DNA from: Sphingobacteriaceae bacterium | GTDB lineage: Bacteria; Bacteroidota; Bacteroidia; UBA7662 | Reading direction: 5' to 3' | Assembly (NCBI GenBank): GCA_013824115.1 | Contig: PNNG01000019.1 | Span: 1 to 64,000 of the forward strand | Length of the DNA: 64,000 nt | Shown: one piece after another, positions 15,604-25,359 of the stretch | How positions within the stretch are numbered: the first letter of the stretch is position 1 | Layout of the letters: every line of letters begins with the position of its first letter | Notes under the pieces: model-generated | What the model was told of the DNA's origin: nothing | The model's database searches: none | What the model saw: only the letters and a program-made list of their open reading frames with translations | Program-made: the position numbers and the translations under genes

Positions 15604-16704
15604 CTACCGGCGCCCGCTCGGCTTGCGCCCGCCACCGCCACCCGACTTGCTCTTGGCACCACGGTTGCCTTCGCTTGAACGGCTGGGCTTGCCGCTGCTG
15701 TATTTGCTGCCGGCCGAAGCACCCGGACGACTCGGTCGGCCACCGGCTTTGCGCGGCCCTCCGCTCGATGGCCCGCCTGCTCTGGGACCAGTGGCTTTCG
15801 GTCCAGCCCCTCCCGCTGCACCAGCGCCAGCACCCGCCGACTTCGGCCCACCCGACTTCCCGGCCCTGGCACTGGCGGTAGCCGTGCGGGGATCTTGCCG
15901 CGCACTGCCCGACTTTTCGTTTAGGGGCCGCAAGCTGCCCTTCTTTACGCTGCTCGATTTAGACTTCGGCTTCGGCTGTGCTTCGGCCTTCGAATCCTCC
16001 ACCATGCTGTAAATTTCTTCCATTTCTTGGTCGGTGAGCTGCCGCCAATCGCCTACCGGCAGGCCTTTGAGGGTAATGTTCATGATCCGCACCCGCTCGA
16101 GCTTATTAACCTCGTAGCCAAAATATTCGCACATGCGGCGAATTTGGCGGTTGAGTCCTTGCACCAGCACAATCCGGAAGCTGTTCACCCCTTCTTGCAC
16201 AATCTTACATTTTTTGGTCACCACCCCCAGCATGGGCACGCCTTTGGCCATGCCGCTGATTACCTCGGGCGTGAGGGGCTTGTTTACGGTTACCACATAT
16301 TCCTTTTCATGCTTGTTGCCCGCCCGCAGAATTTTGTTCACCATTTCGCCGTCGTTGGTCAAAAAAATGAGGCCCTGCGAGTCTTTGTCGAGCCGCCCAA
16401 TCGGAAAAATGCGGCTCACATGGTTCACAAACTGCACAATGTTGTCGCGCACATCCTCCTCTGTGGTAGACGTTACCCCCACCGGCTTGTTGAGCGCTAT
16501 AAAAATCACATTTTCGGCTTGGCGCGGTTCGAGCTCGCTGCCATTTACCCGCACGCGGTCGCCCACCCGCACCTGGTCGCCCACCACCGCCTTGCGCCCG
16601 TTAATTAACACCACCCCACTTTCAATGTAGCGGTCGGCCTCGCGGCGCGAGCAAAGGCCGCTTTCGCTGATAAACTTATTGAGACGCACGCTGCTAGGTT
16701 CCAT
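15604..16704 (-). CDS. rluF: RluF-like 23S rRNA pseudouridine synthase with long basic low-complexity tail
   Basis: Isomerises uridine to pseudouridine in rRNA. The 366-residue protein begins with an S4 RNA-binding domain ([25 protein letters not shown], residues 6-60). The RsuA/RluF catalytic core follows, with the nucleophile D106 in [12 protein letters not shown] and the terminal [18 protein letters not shown] element. Core sequence ends near residue 245. The last ~115 residues are almost only Gly, Ala, Ser, Pro, Lys and Arg (for example [15 protein letters not shown]), an RNA-chaperone-like tail common in Bacteroidota homologues but very long here. The RluF label is preferred over RluB or RsuA from the N-terminal sequence; specificity is not proven. 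Confidence 0.85.
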   Translation of the reverse strand: MEPSSVRLNKFISESGLCSRREADRYIESGVVLINGRKAVVGDQVRVGDRVRVNGSELEPRQAENVIFIALNKPVGVTSTTEEDVRDNIVQFVNHVSRIFPIGRLDKDSQGLIFLTNDGEMVNKILRAGNKHEKEYVVTVNKPLTPEVISGMAKGVPMLGVVTKKCKIVQEGVNSFRIVLVQGLNRQIRRMCEYFGYEVNKLERVRIMNITLKGLPVGDWRQLTDQEMEEIYSMVEDSKAEAQPKPKSKSSSVKKGSLRPLNEKSGSARQDPRTATASARAGKSGGPKSAGAGAGAAGGAGPKATGPRAGGPSSGGPRKAGGRPSRPGASAGSKYSSGKPSRSSEGNRGAKSKSGGGGGRKPSGRR

Positions 16705-16835
16705 GGGGTGTATTTAGGAGAAGGGGACGGGTTCACAGGCGGCCGCTGTGGTGACCGCCCCTGCTGTTGCACAAAGAAATGGAGTTCCTAATAAATACCG
16801 GACAAAAAGTCAATTGGCATTTTGGTTTACGATAG

Positions 16836-18386
16836 TCACTCAACAATAAATTTTGATACGGTTGCAAATTGTCGCCCTTTAACATGGAGCAAGTACATAC
16901 CGCTGTTCAACCCATTCGTAACCACAAGTTCGGTCTGATTTCCTTCTTGTAATCGCCAGTGTCCCTGTGTCCGTCCTTGCAGATCAACCAACTCAACATA
17001 CATCCCATCTGTCATTCCGGTATGGAAACGAATATGAATTGGCATGCCCTGCTTTGTTGGATTAGGGTATATGTGAGGCTTCACCTCATGCCCCAAGTGC
17101 TCATTTACACCTACGGCCGTCATACAAGCAGGTAAATGACAACCAGCTCGATTTGTTTGAACCACATATACGCAACCATCGCAGGGCTGTGAACTGATTC
17201 CTGCGAGCAACAAATTATTGGTTTGCGATTGGGCAATTGTGTATGCCAGCTCATTATTCATGTCGCCAAAAGTGGTATAGGTTTTAGGCTGGCCCATGGT
17301 ATCGGCCTTCACGAGCAAAGCATTGGTAGATGACTGCCCTTCCTGTTGCCAAATACCAGCTAGCCAAAGCGCATTATCGTGCCGTACCGAGCTATAAAAA
17401 ATGCCTTCACCAGGCATATTCGCCACCCAATGCGTGAGGGAATCGCCCGTGGCATTTACAGTAAGCCAAAAGGGCTTGTTCAGTTCTACGCCAGTGATGG
17501 GATGCAACTCACGGGTCGATCCGCTCAAGAGCAACCTGCCCGAACCTGCCACCATCAAGCTATTCACAGACGCCCTGAAGCGTTGGTGGCCGTAATAACG
17601 GATCCATTCTGTTTGTCCGGTTGCGCTCAGCTTCCACAAAAAACCCAGACCCCCAAAACCGGGAAGACCTAAACGACGTGCCTCACTGGCAGAAGTTCCT
17701 GCTGCGAGTACCCCGCCATCAGTTGTTGGAAGCACTGCATAACAAGCATCTGCCTCTACCCCTCCCAAATGCCCTTTCCACATGACCTGGCCCATGCTGT
17801 CAGTGCGCCAAACGGTAGCAGCCCACCAAGTCATTGAACTGTCTTGTGAAACACCTGCCAGCGCCATTCCTCCTGCAGGCATAGTACACAGTGCAAATGC
17901 ACCATCGATGCCTGAGGATCCATAAAAATTCTGCTGCAAAACATCCCCATTGCTATTCAATTTCCACAATGCAGCTTGTTCATTTCCTTGAAACTCCTCG
18001 GTGCCTGCCAGCCACAATTCATTGCCATGAGCAACACCCGCATGAAAATACTGTCGTTTGTTCAAAGCGCCATAAAACCGTTGTGAAACCAATTGACCCA
18101 AAGTATCCATCTTCAACAAAAAACCACGTTGGTAATCGCCTCGAATGACTTGGGTGCCCCCAACATAAAAACTGCCTGCTTCTAACTGTAAGAGCAACCT
18201 GCCTTCGGCTGCAAAATTCAAATCTAGCCGCCGCTCAAAGGAAGTTGGCTGGGCAGAAAGCCCAACCACCAGCAACATGAAAAACAAAACAAACCCATGT
18301 TTTAAACTTATTCTATGCAGTATCGAATTGATTGTTCCCAACAGCACAAGGCAGTTCAAACCGGTATATTTCGTGTCCGTATTCAT
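16836..18386 (-). CDS. T9SS-secreted protein, unknown function
   Basis: A 516-residue protein, probably secreted across the outer membrane by the type IX system. An uncleaved-looking N-terminal stretch precedes a hydrophobic signal segment (HGFVLFFMLLVVGLSAQ, residues ~30-46), so the true start may be internal, although no nearer ATG gives a full signal. The middle is a series of ~50-residue strand-rich units, each with a W-A or L-A-G strand and a DTMGQ or NSNGD turn, resembling a beta-propeller. The C-terminus (YPNPTKQG, VELVDLQGR, GMYLLHV) is a type A sorting domain. It starts 9 bp after the outer-membrane-like gene, so the two are co-transcribed. Confidence 0.8.
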   Translation of the reverse strand: MNTDTKYTGLNCLVLLGTINSILHRISLKHGFVLFFMLLVVGLSAQPTSFERRLDLNFAAEGRLLLQLEAGSFYVGGTQVIRGDYQRGFLLKMDTLGQLVSQRFYGALNKRQYFHAGVAHGNELWLAGTEEFQGNEQAALWKLNSNGDVLQQNFYGSSGIDGAFALCTMPAGGMALAGVSQDSSMTWWAATVWRTDSMGQVMWKGHLGGVEADACYAVLPTTDGGVLAAGTSASEARRLGLPGFGGLGFLWKLSATGQTEWIRYYGHQRFRASVNSLMVAGSGRLLLSGSTRELHPITGVELNKPFWLTVNATGDSLTHWVANMPGEGIFYSSVRHDNALWLAGIWQQEGQSSTNALLVKADTMGQPKTYTTFGDMNNELAYTIAQSQTNNLLLAGISSQPCDGCVYVVQTNRAGCHLPACMTAVGVNEHLGHEVKPHIYPNPTKQGMPIHIRFHTGMTDGMYVELVDLQGRTQGHWRLQEGNQTELVVTNGLNSGMYLLHVKGRQFATVSKFIVE

Positions 18387-18395
18387 GTTTAAGAA

Positions 18396-19061
18396 TTACA
18401 TTTTAACGTTGTATCCTACATTGAAATAAAAGGGCAAAAATGGCTTCACATTGAAATCAGCACCAATTAACTGGCCCAAACTCAAATTCACATCACCTTT
18501 GGTAAATGACCAACCTGCACTTATACCATAATGCAGCAGTGAGCTGGTAAATGGTCCATACCATCCATCATTAACATGCATAAAAACCTCGCGACGGTAA
18601 ATGTCTGAATGGGCCAAATGGGTGAACCAGGCATTATCAATCCCCATATTTGCTAATAAAAACCAGTTTGACTTTGCTATTCCGCTGCTCAAGTTAAGCT
18701 CAGTCCCCACATTTTGAATGGCAACCCTGCTGTTTTCCATTCTTCGGTAAATAGCTTGCGCTGAAACGCTCGTTTGAAAGTTCTCTGACCTATAAACACA
18801 GTATTCTGCACCTATTTTCACCTTCACATCGTCAAATATGCTTTGACCCATAGGCAAAGAAATGCCTGCGCGCAAAGCCACAGGACGCTTTGAAGGCAGT
18901 AAGTAGCTATACCCTATGCCATAAACAAATCCCTGATTGAGCCCGAATTGGGTGTGCACCACGTGTTGATTGTTCAGGCTGTTAAAATTAAGCACCTGTG
19001 CCTGAGCACGTTCAGCCGATAGCGCGAAAACGAACAAAATAATTGTCTTAAGGTATTTCAT
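18396..19061 (-). CDS. Small outer-membrane-like beta-barrel protein
   Basis: A 221-residue protein if started at the ATG at 19061, which gives a clean signal peptide (MKYLKTIILFVFALSAERAQAQ). The ORF track start lies upstream inside the previous gene. The mature part alternates hydrophobic and polar residues in short strands (GFVYGIGYSYLL, VALRAGISLPMG, GISAGWSFTKGDVNLSLG, FYFNVGYNVKM) and ends in an aromatic/hydrophobic strand, all consistent with an 8- to 12-stranded barrel. No specific family is recognised. It lies 4 bp after the alpha/beta hydrolase stop and 9 bp before the T9SS gene. Confidence 0.7.
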   Translation of the reverse strand: MKYLKTIILFVFALSAERAQAQVLNFNSLNNQHVVHTQFGLNQGFVYGIGYSYLLPSKRPVALRAGISLPMGQSIFDDVKVKIGAEYCVYRSENFQTSVSAQAIYRRMENSRVAIQNVGTELNLSSGIAKSNWFLLANMGIDNAWFTHLAHSDIYRREVFMHVNDGWYGPFTSSLLHYGISAGWSFTKGDVNLSLGQLIGADFNVKPFLPFYFNVGYNVKM

Positions 19062-19065
19062 GCCC

Positions 19066-20172
19066 TTAGCGCATTGATTGTAGATATGCCAGAATACGTG
19101 GTTCAGTGAAGTCTTTCCAGGCGGATATTTGATCGAACATACCTGAATGACCAACCCCTGGAACTTGAATCAACTCTTTGCTCTTATATGCCGATGCAAT
19201 GCGTATAGCCCATGAATCGGGATAAGCTTGGTTATTACTGCTGTAAAAAAAGAGTACTTTGGGATTATATTGGTCCAAACCAGCACCCAAATCGGGTTTA
19301 TGCTTCTCGCCATAGGCAAACATGGCTGTGGCAATTACCGCACCATCGCGCGGAAACGGATAGGTTGCAGCATTTTCTCCTAAAGAAGAGGCAACATCAC
19401 CCACCAATACATTGCCCGACGATTGGAGAGCGACTTTATAATCAAGCAACTCATGGTCGTTCGAACGACCCATCAAAAATTGATCGAGGTAAGTCACGTC
19501 ATTCAACGCTTCCGACCAAGGACCAAAAGATCTTGAGCTGGAAATATACGTATCGATGTCTTCCCATTTAAGCCCCCCGGGCTCTGCTAAAATTAACCCG
19601 GCTATTTCTTGCGGATATTTACCTGCATAGGCCGATGCCAACATGGCTCCCCAAGAGTGTCCTAATAAAACAACCTTTTGGACTGGCGATCTTCTCTGAG
19701 CTGCAATAATAGCCCTTAAATCATCATAATAAGCACGTTCTAAAGCCTTTACATCCGAAATGGTGTACTCAGCCATTGAAAACCGCTGCGACAATCCAGA
19801 CCCCCTTTGGTCATAAAAAACAACACGGTATCCTTTATCAGCGAGGGTCTTGCAGTTCATCAAATACCTAAAGCAATTTCCTGGGCCACCATGCAAACAA
19901 ATGATTAAAGTGCTGTCTGGTGGACCAAAGGCTTGCAAATGCAAACGAGCTCCATTCACTTCAAAAGCAGGCAATGCTGAGTCATCCATGACGGTTCGAG
20001 GCAGCAGGTTTCCTGGCTTATTCAGCCGGTCGTCTGGACTACAAGAGAGCAAAATGCCACTTTGCATTGCAATCAATAGGTGGGTTAATGCCCTATTGTG
20101 GCGCGGTTCGATGATATTCGAGAAAGCAAACAACAGTTTTAACATCATTCTTTGGGCTAATATTCCGTTCAT
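19066..20172 (-). CDS. Alpha/beta hydrolase (proline iminopeptidase-like), probable lipoprotein
   Basis: A 368-residue alpha/beta hydrolase. The oxyanion-hole motif LHGGPG and the FYDQRGSGLS block are typical of the proline iminopeptidase branch. The nucleophile is in GHSWGAM, and the last ~40 residues supply the GVGHSGMFD histidine. The N-terminus reads LLIAMQSGILLSCSPDD, a plausible lipobox, preceded by a longer stretch, so the real start may be internal. This points to an envelope-anchored hydrolase of small peptides or esters; the substrate cannot be inferred. It is the first gene of a three-gene minus-strand operon. Confidence 0.85.
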   Translation of the reverse strand: MNGILAQRMMLKLLFAFSNIIEPRHNRALTHLLIAMQSGILLSCSPDDRLNKPGNLLPRTVMDDSALPAFEVNGARLHLQAFGPPDSTLIICLHGGPGNCFRYLMNCKTLADKGYRVVFYDQRGSGLSQRFSMAEYTISDVKALERAYYDDLRAIIAAQRRSPVQKVVLLGHSWGAMLASAYAGKYPQEIAGLILAEPGGLKWEDIDTYISSSRSFGPWSEALNDVTYLDQFLMGRSNDHELLDYKVALQSSGNVLVGDVASSLGENAATYPFPRDGAVIATAMFAYGEKHKPDLGAGLDQYNPKVLFFYSSNNQAYPDSWAIRIASAYKSKELIQVPGVGHSGMFDQISAWKDFTEPRILAYLQSMR

Positions 20173-20405
20173 TTTACGCTATGCTACAGCCAGAAAAAAG
20201 TACTGCTTAAGGATTTGGGTTAAAAATCAATCCATGAAACAAATCTACCAGCTAGCAATGGAGCTATTCATTAACCAAAGTTAATTTCATCTATGCTATT
20301 GTTCTAAACCCTAGGCGACACACATTACCAATTTGCGACAGAACTTCCTCTTGCATACGCCTTCCCAGCCATCAAGTTCCATGGCCCATAAATAAAACAC
20401 CACTC
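20173..20405. other. Short AT-rich intergenic stretch
   Basis: Lies upstream of the hydrolase operon. The minus strand has a TACTTTTT sequence close to a -7 box near the hydrolase start, but no convincing TTG at the right distance. No gene is seen. Confidence 0.4.
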
Positions 20406-20489
20406 ATGGCTTCAAATGAGCGGGCGCAATTGCCATTTGACGAAAGCGGCTTGGTGAGCCAGTATTTTTTGCAAAGCAGCGGGCGATAA
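20406..20489 (+). pseudogene. 3' fragment of a paralogue of the BamE-like gene
   Basis: In frame from 20406 to a TAA at 20487-20489 it encodes MASNERAQLPFDESGLVSQY followed by FLQSSGR. The intact gene at 14250 ends WASNVRLQLQFDESGTVSQY then FLQSTGR. Similarity continues past the stop into the 122-bp repeat, so a gene end plus its downstream repeat was duplicated as one block. Nothing of the rest of the gene is present. Confidence 0.85.
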
Positions 20490-20508
20490 AAGCCTGACGT
20501 ATTCGTAC

Positions 20509-20690
20509 CATCAGCGGTCCAGCATGGAACGCTGAACACGCTGATTGAGCGGATGAGCACGGATTTCATAACCGTCCAGCCCCACTAGGGGCGGCATGTG
20601 CGTAACCGCAAAAATCCGCCCCATCCGCGTCATCAGCGGTCCATCACGGAACGCGGAGCACGCGGATTAAACGGATAATCACAGATTTTA
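20509..20690 (+). repeat. Second locus of the 122-bp repeat, about 1.5 units
   Basis: CATCAGCGGTC begins at 20509 and again at 20631, the same 122-bp period as the array at 14992. The first unit is almost identical to the first unit there, including its GAACGCTGAACACGCTGATTG variant, which other units lack. Confidence 0.92.
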
Positions 20691-20699
20691 TAACCCCCC

Positions 20700-20728
20700 G
20701 GCTCTCGGGATTTCGCTTCGCTTAACCT
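20700..20728 (+). repeat. Dispersed 28-bp repeat, copy 1
   Basis: GGCTCTCGGGATTTCGCTTC then GCTTAACCTT; a second copy with one mismatch lies at 27355-27383. It sits right at the end of the 122-bp repeat and just after the stop of the helicase gene. Confidence 0.7.
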
Positions 20729-20734
20729 TGAACC

Positions 20735-22279
20735 TCAAACCGCCCTTACGAGGTACAACTTCTCCTTCGCCCGCGTCATGGCCGTGTACAACCAACGGAG
20801 GTGCTGCTCGTCGGTGCCGTAGGGCCGCTCCATCAGCACAAAAACATGCGGCCACTCGCCGCCCTGCGCTTTGTGGCCCGTAATGGCGTAGCTGTACTTT
20901 ACTTGCAAAGCATTGAGATAAGGGTCATACGGACCAAAAGTTTCGGCATGTCGCCTGGCCCGCCACAACAATTGCCATTGGGCCGCATTCAAACCCGCAT
21001 CCTTGCTGTTCAACAAATCGAACAACAACCGGCCCTGCTGGTACTGCCGGTGGCCTTTTAAATCGGTAAATGCCATTTCGGCCGCCAACCACTGCAAGCC
21101 CGCATAGTCTTCCAGCTCGTTGGCATGACTCACTACCTCCACCGTTTCGCCATTGGCAATAAAATCGCGGTTTTTGAGGAAGTGATTACGCACCACCAAC
21201 AGTTGCTCGCCTGGCATGGGCAGTCGATCGGCCCCGGGCTGCAACAAGCGCCGCAAACGCACATTGAGTTTGTGCGCCCAAAAATTGCTGTAGGTTACAA
21301 AAACCACCGAATCGGGATCGCGGCGGTACAAGTCGGCATAGAGCTCTAGCGCCGCATCGGTAGAGGCAATTTCGAGGATGTCGTCGGCCGGGAAATCGAC
21401 ATCAAAATATGCATTATCGGCCATTTCGGCTCCGCTCAATGACCCTAACTGACGTGCGTTCATCATGCTTTGGGCACGCGATTTCAATTGATCGCGTACT
21501 TGCGTGGCCAGCTGCAAAATGCCCGAATGTCCGCCCTGGCGTTTCACCTGGTATAAATCTACCTCCGCCACCCCCATGCCCAGGCCACGGAGGCGTTCGC
21601 CGTGCAACGCTGCCGACTGATTTTCGTGCACCGGCGGCAATTGAAACGGATCGCCCACCAGCACCAGCCGGTTCCAGCCACTGCTGCCAAAAACGTGCTG
21701 CAGCAAATCGGGCAACAGTCCATTCATTTGGTACTGACCTTCGTTCACGGGCAAACTGCTAATCATGGAGGCCTCATCGGCTACAAAAACCACGGGTTCT
21801 TCGCTTTCGAAATGTTTGAGCAAAAAAGCAAAGCCGCTGATGTGGCCGCCTTTGTCGTAACGCTCTTCGAGGGCATATATCTGCCGGTGAATGGTATAAG
21901 CCGCTATGCCTGTGCGCTGCGCCAGCACCTTGGCTGCCCTGCCCGTTGGGGCCAGCAGCACTACCGGACGATGCAGGCTTTGCAAATAGGCCGCCACCCC
22001 ACGCATCAAACTGGTTTTTCCGGTTCCTGCCGAGCCCCGCAGCACCAGCACTTCATTGGGCGCATCGCTATGCAGGTAATCGGCCAATTGGCGAAGGGCG
22101 TGTTGCTGTTCCTCGTCGGGAGCCACGGCCAACAACGCCAGCATGGCTTGGTAAGCATCATCGGCACCTTCTCCCTCGGGCTCTACGCCAAAATAGCTGG
22201 CAGTAAAGTAGCGCAAGTGGGCAGCAACCGCTGCTTGCACCGCCGCCTCATCGCCCGCCGCGAAAGAAAACACGTCCAT
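20735..22279 (-). CDS. SF1 DNA helicase, RecD2/Dda-like
   Basis: ATP-dependent 5'-3'-type DNA helicase of the RecD/Dda branch, 514 residues. Walker A is GSAGTGKT (residues ~82-89), with the APTGRAAKVLAQRTG motif Ia after it. Walker B is VADEASM, motif III VGDPFQLPPV, and the UvrD_C_2 region (KYSYAITGHKAQGGEWPHV, YTAMTRAKEKLYLV) gives motifs V-VI. It lacks the ~200-residue N-terminal region of full RecD2, so it is the short form usual in Bacteroidota. The RecBCD partners are not nearby. Probable roles are processing of DNA ends or of stalled forks. Confidence 0.88.
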   Translation of the reverse strand: MDVFSFAAGDEAAVQAAVAAHLRYFTASYFGVEPEGEGADDAYQAMLALLAVAPDEEQQHALRQLADYLHSDAPNEVLVLRGSAGTGKTSLMRGVAAYLQSLHRPVVLLAPTGRAAKVLAQRTGIAAYTIHRQIYALEERYDKGGHISGFAFLLKHFESEEPVVFVADEASMISSLPVNEGQYQMNGLLPDLLQHVFGSSGWNRLVLVGDPFQLPPVHENQSAALHGERLRGLGMGVAEVDLYQVKRQGGHSGILQLATQVRDQLKSRAQSMMNARQLGSLSGAEMADNAYFDVDFPADDILEIASTDAALELYADLYRRDPDSVVFVTYSNFWAHKLNVRLRRLLQPGADRLPMPGEQLLVVRNHFLKNRDFIANGETVEVVSHANELEDYAGLQWLAAEMAFTDLKGHRQYQQGRLLFDLLNSKDAGLNAAQWQLLWRARRHAETFGPYDPYLNALQVKYSYAITGHKAQGGEWPHVFVLMERPYGTDEQHLRWLYTAMTRAKEKLYLVRAV

Positions 22280-22333
22280 GCCCGCAAAATAGCGATTTTT
22301 GATGGGCGGGCGTCAGGAAATGGGTGAGAGAGA

Positions 22334-22795
22334 ACGGACGACGGGTAGATTTGCGATTCGGATTTGCGATTTGCGATTGCTGCCTTCGACAGGGTTGAAC
22401 CGCGACGACGCGACGAAGGGCGCAACGAACGCAACGACCAGCCGGAAGTTTAACCACGCTGAAAGTCCCGCCGAATGCAATAAAGTGACAACCTATTTCA
22501 GGCACAGACACAAAAAACCAATTGAACTTTGAACCTTGAACACGGCCAGGCAACAGTTTAACCACCAAGAGCACGAAGACAGGGCACAAAACACACGGTG
22601 GAAGATTTGGGGAGACGAGATTGCCGTAATTCCAACAATACCGAATTTTGAATTCCGAAGATTCTGCGAAAGTCTGCGAAGTCTGCGGGAACACGGATGA
22701 CAGTGAATGGGTGACAGGCAACAGGTAACCGATGACCTCATCCCCCGCCGCAACGCGGCACCAGTTCTTTACCCCAGCCGCAGGCATTCCCAGCC
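22334..22795 (+). repeat. Intergenic repeat block, left copy
   Basis: Two segments (22334-22404 and 22657-22795) match segments of the block downstream of the DUF5686 gene at 25360-25430 and 25468-25595. Shared landmarks are GATTCGGATTTGCGATTTGC, a CGACAGG(G/A)TTGAACCGCG run, CTGCGAAGTCTGCGGGAA, CGCCGCAACGCGGCA and CCCAGCCG(C/A)AGGCAT. Both are in the same orientation. No ORF is supported in this 560-bp gap. Confidence 0.75.
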
Positions 22796-22839
22796 CAACC
22801 AATTCATCTATCCCTTAATTTGCACCTCAAACCCCACCC

Positions 22840-25332
22840 ATGCGCACCCTCCTCACCCTCCTGCTGCTCTGCGCCAGCCTCCCTCCCGCTTTGGCCCAAT
22901 ACCTCCTCGAAGGCAAAGTGCTCGACGCCACCACCAACCAGCCCCTGCCCTTCGTCAATATCCTCATCAACAACCAAAAAAGCGGCGCCATTACCGATAT
23001 CGACGGCCGCTTCCGCATTTCACAAGCCGAACCCATCGGCCAGCTGCGTTTGAGTTATGTGGGTTACGAAAATCGCACCCAAACCATCGCCGCTGGAGTA
23101 ACCAAAATCAACATCCAAATGCAGCCTAAAACGGCTGTATTGCAGGAAATTGCGGTGGTAGCGGGTGAAAATCCGGCCCACCGCATTGTGCGCGAAGCTG
23201 TGCGTAGGCGCGATGAAAACAATCCTGAAAAACTATCCAACTTCAGGTACAAGTCCTACAACCGCTTTGTGGTAACCCTCGATTCGGCCGACCAGCCCTT
23301 GAACGACTCCATCCGCCTGGTGCAGCTCAAAGATGCTGTGCGCTATGATTCTAGCAACTACCAAGTGGCTAATTTCTTTCGCAAGCGCGATTTGTTCCTC
23401 ACCGAATCGCTGAGTGAGCGCGACTTTGTGGCCCCCGACCTCAGCCATGAAAAAGTAATAGCCACGCGTACGTCGGGCATCAAAAACCCCATGTTTGTGA
23501 TGCTCAGCAGCCAGTTGCAGAGCTTTTCATTCTACCCCGATTACATCAGCATCCTCGATGTGCGCTACCTCAATCCCATTTCGCCAGGCAGCACCTCGCG
23601 CTACTTTTTCCACCTGGAAGACACGCTGTATGATGATCGCGATAGCATTTATGTGATTTCTTTCAAACCCATGAAGGGCAGCAACATCCAGGGCATGAAG
23701 GGACTGTTGTACATCCATACAGCAGGTTATGCCATACAAAACGTTCTGGCCGAGCCCGCTGATTCGGTAGCGGGACTCAATATCAGAATTAGGCAGCAGT
23801 ACAAACGGGTAGAAGGCAGTAAGTGGTTTCCTGCCCAGCTGAATACCGACATCTATTTTGCCAATTTGAATTTAGGTGGTAATGGCCGCCCTGTGGCCAT
23901 AGCGCGTTCATACCTCAGCGACATTCAGTTAAATCCAGGATTACGCAAGCGCGATGTGGCACTGAATGGTACCGAAGTCCTTCGCGACGCTACCAACAAA
24001 CCCATTGGCTTTTGGGAACCCTACCGGCCCGATTCGCTGAGCGAGCGCGACCTCGAAACCTACCGCTTCATCGATTCGATCAGTGCCCAAAACAAACTCG
24101 AACAACGTTTGCGCTGGGCATTGGCGCTCAGTACCGGGCGCTTTCCGGTAGGTCCCATCGACATCCGCCTGCGCGATGTTTTTGGGGGAAGCCGCTACGA
24201 GGGCCTCCGCCTGGGCATGGGCTTGGCTACCAACGACAAAGTGAGCCCCTGGTTTTCGGTGGGCGGCTATGCGGCCTGGGGCTTCCACGACAAGCAGGGC
24301 AAATACGGACTCAATACCGATTTTTATTTCGACCGCCGCAAGCGCACCAGCCTCAGCCTCTATGGCCACAACGACCTCATTGTGAATGGCGGCTACCAGC
24401 TGTTCAACAACGAAACGGCGCTCATCAACACCCACCCCGACCGCCTGGTGTACTTCTTCAACCAGTTTTTCGACCGCGAGAAGGCCTTGGGAGCCAAGTT
24501 CCGCTTCCTCAATTGGCGTTACCTGAGTGGGGAAGTGGGCTTTAAGGGCAGTTATCGCGAGCAAACACCGTGGTTCCGTTACCGCTATGTGCCCCTTGCC
24601 CCCGGTTACGCCTGGGGCGAGCCTTTGCCCGAAGCCGTGGGTGCACCTGCCTTCAACTACCGCGAATGGGGTGTGCAATTGCGCTATGCCTTTCGTGAAA
24701 AAACCCTGCGCCTGCTCGACCGTGAGTACACCATCGAAAACCGCTATCCCATTGTTTATGCCTCCTACCAACGGGGCTTCAAACTTTGGGGCGGTGATTG
24801 GGATTACCACCGCTTGGTGGGTCGCATCGAAAAGAATTTTGTGATCCGCAATGCAGGCGTTTTGAGTGCTGTAGTGAGTGCAGGTGCTGCTTGGGGTCCC
24901 GAAAGCCTGCCCATTCAGCAGCTTTTCTTCATGCGCGGCATTGGTCGCACCAACGGCATTTTTGTGCCCTTTGCCTTCCAAACCATCGATATGCACGAAT
25001 ATGTGGGCAACCAGTTTGCCGAAGTGCACCTGCGCCACAATTTCGAATCATTGTTGTTCCGCACCGAAAAGCAGCAGCCCATTTTCGCCATCCACCACAA
25101 CAGCGGCTGGAGCCGACTCAGCTCCCCCGGCGACCATTATTTCACCGAGCCTGCCACCTTCCCCGCCCGCGCCGTCGACATGCGATTGGGCTACCACGAA
25201 AGCGGCTTTTCCATTTCCAACATCCAATTGCTCGACAACCGCTGGGGACTGGGCGTATTTTACCGCTATGGCGCCTACCAATCGCCTACTCTCAGAGAAA
25301 ATTTTGCAATCAAATTGGTGCTCACACCGTAG
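22840..25332 (+). CDS. DUF5686 / CarboxypepD_reg-like outer membrane protein
   Basis: An 830-residue outer membrane protein. It has a signal peptide (MRTLLTLLLLCASLPPALAQ). Residues ~22-105 are a carboxypeptidase-regulatory-like fold (LEGKVLDATTNQPLPFVNILI, GAITDIDGRFRIS, LRLSYVGYENRT). The remaining ~700 residues match DUF5686: NPAHRIVREAVRRRDENNPEKLSNFRYKSYNRF near 125-160, then many amphipathic strands, ending in a typical outer-membrane C-terminal strand. This is a family of Bacteroidota membrane proteins of unclear substrate; it lacks the TonB-dependent receptor plug. Similar repeat blocks flank it on both sides. Confidence 0.85.
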   Translation: MRTLLTLLLLCASLPPALAQYLLEGKVLDATTNQPLPFVNILINNQKSGAITDIDGRFRISQAEPIGQLRLSYVGYENRTQTIAAGVTKINIQMQPKTAVLQEIAVVAGENPAHRIVREAVRRRDENNPEKLSNFRYKSYNRFVVTLDSADQPLNDSIRLVQLKDAVRYDSSNYQVANFFRKRDLFLTESLSERDFVAPDLSHEKVIATRTSGIKNPMFVMLSSQLQSFSFYPDYISILDVRYLNPISPGSTSRYFFHLEDTLYDDRDSIYVISFKPMKGSNIQGMKGLLYIHTAGYAIQNVLAEPADSVAGLNIRIRQQYKRVEGSKWFPAQLNTDIYFANLNLGGNGRPVAIARSYLSDIQLNPGLRKRDVALNGTEVLRDATNKPIGFWEPYRPDSLSERDLETYRFIDSISAQNKLEQRLRWALALSTGRFPVGPIDIRLRDVFGGSRYEGLRLGMGLATNDKVSPWFSVGGYAAWGFHDKQGKYGLNTDFYFDRRKRTSLSLYGHNDLIVNGGYQLFNNETALINTHPDRLVYFFNQFFDREKALGAKFRFLNWRYLSGEVGFKGSYREQTPWFRYRYVPLAPGYAWGEPLPEAVGAPAFNYREWGVQLRYAFREKTLRLLDREYTIENRYPIVYASYQRGFKLWGGDWDYHRLVGRIEKNFVIRNAGVLSAVVSAGAAWGPESLPIQQLFFMRGIGRTNGIFVPFAFQTIDMHEYVGNQFAEVHLRHNFESLLFRTEKQQPIFAIHHNSGWSRLSSPGDHYFTEPATFPARAVDMRLGYHESGFSISNIQLLDNRWGLGVFYRYGAYQSPTLRENFAIKLVLTP

Positions 25333-25359
25333 AAAGTCGGCTGCTGGACGACGGCTGAC

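Noticed and set aside
21602-22327. 241-residue plus-strand ORF
   Set aside because: Antisense to the RecD2-like helicase with all its motifs intact; no domain is recognised in it.
23941-25038. 365-residue minus-strand ORF
   Set aside because: It lies entirely antisense to the well-supported DUF5686 gene and its sequence is low in complexity with no recognisable domain; it is a shadow.
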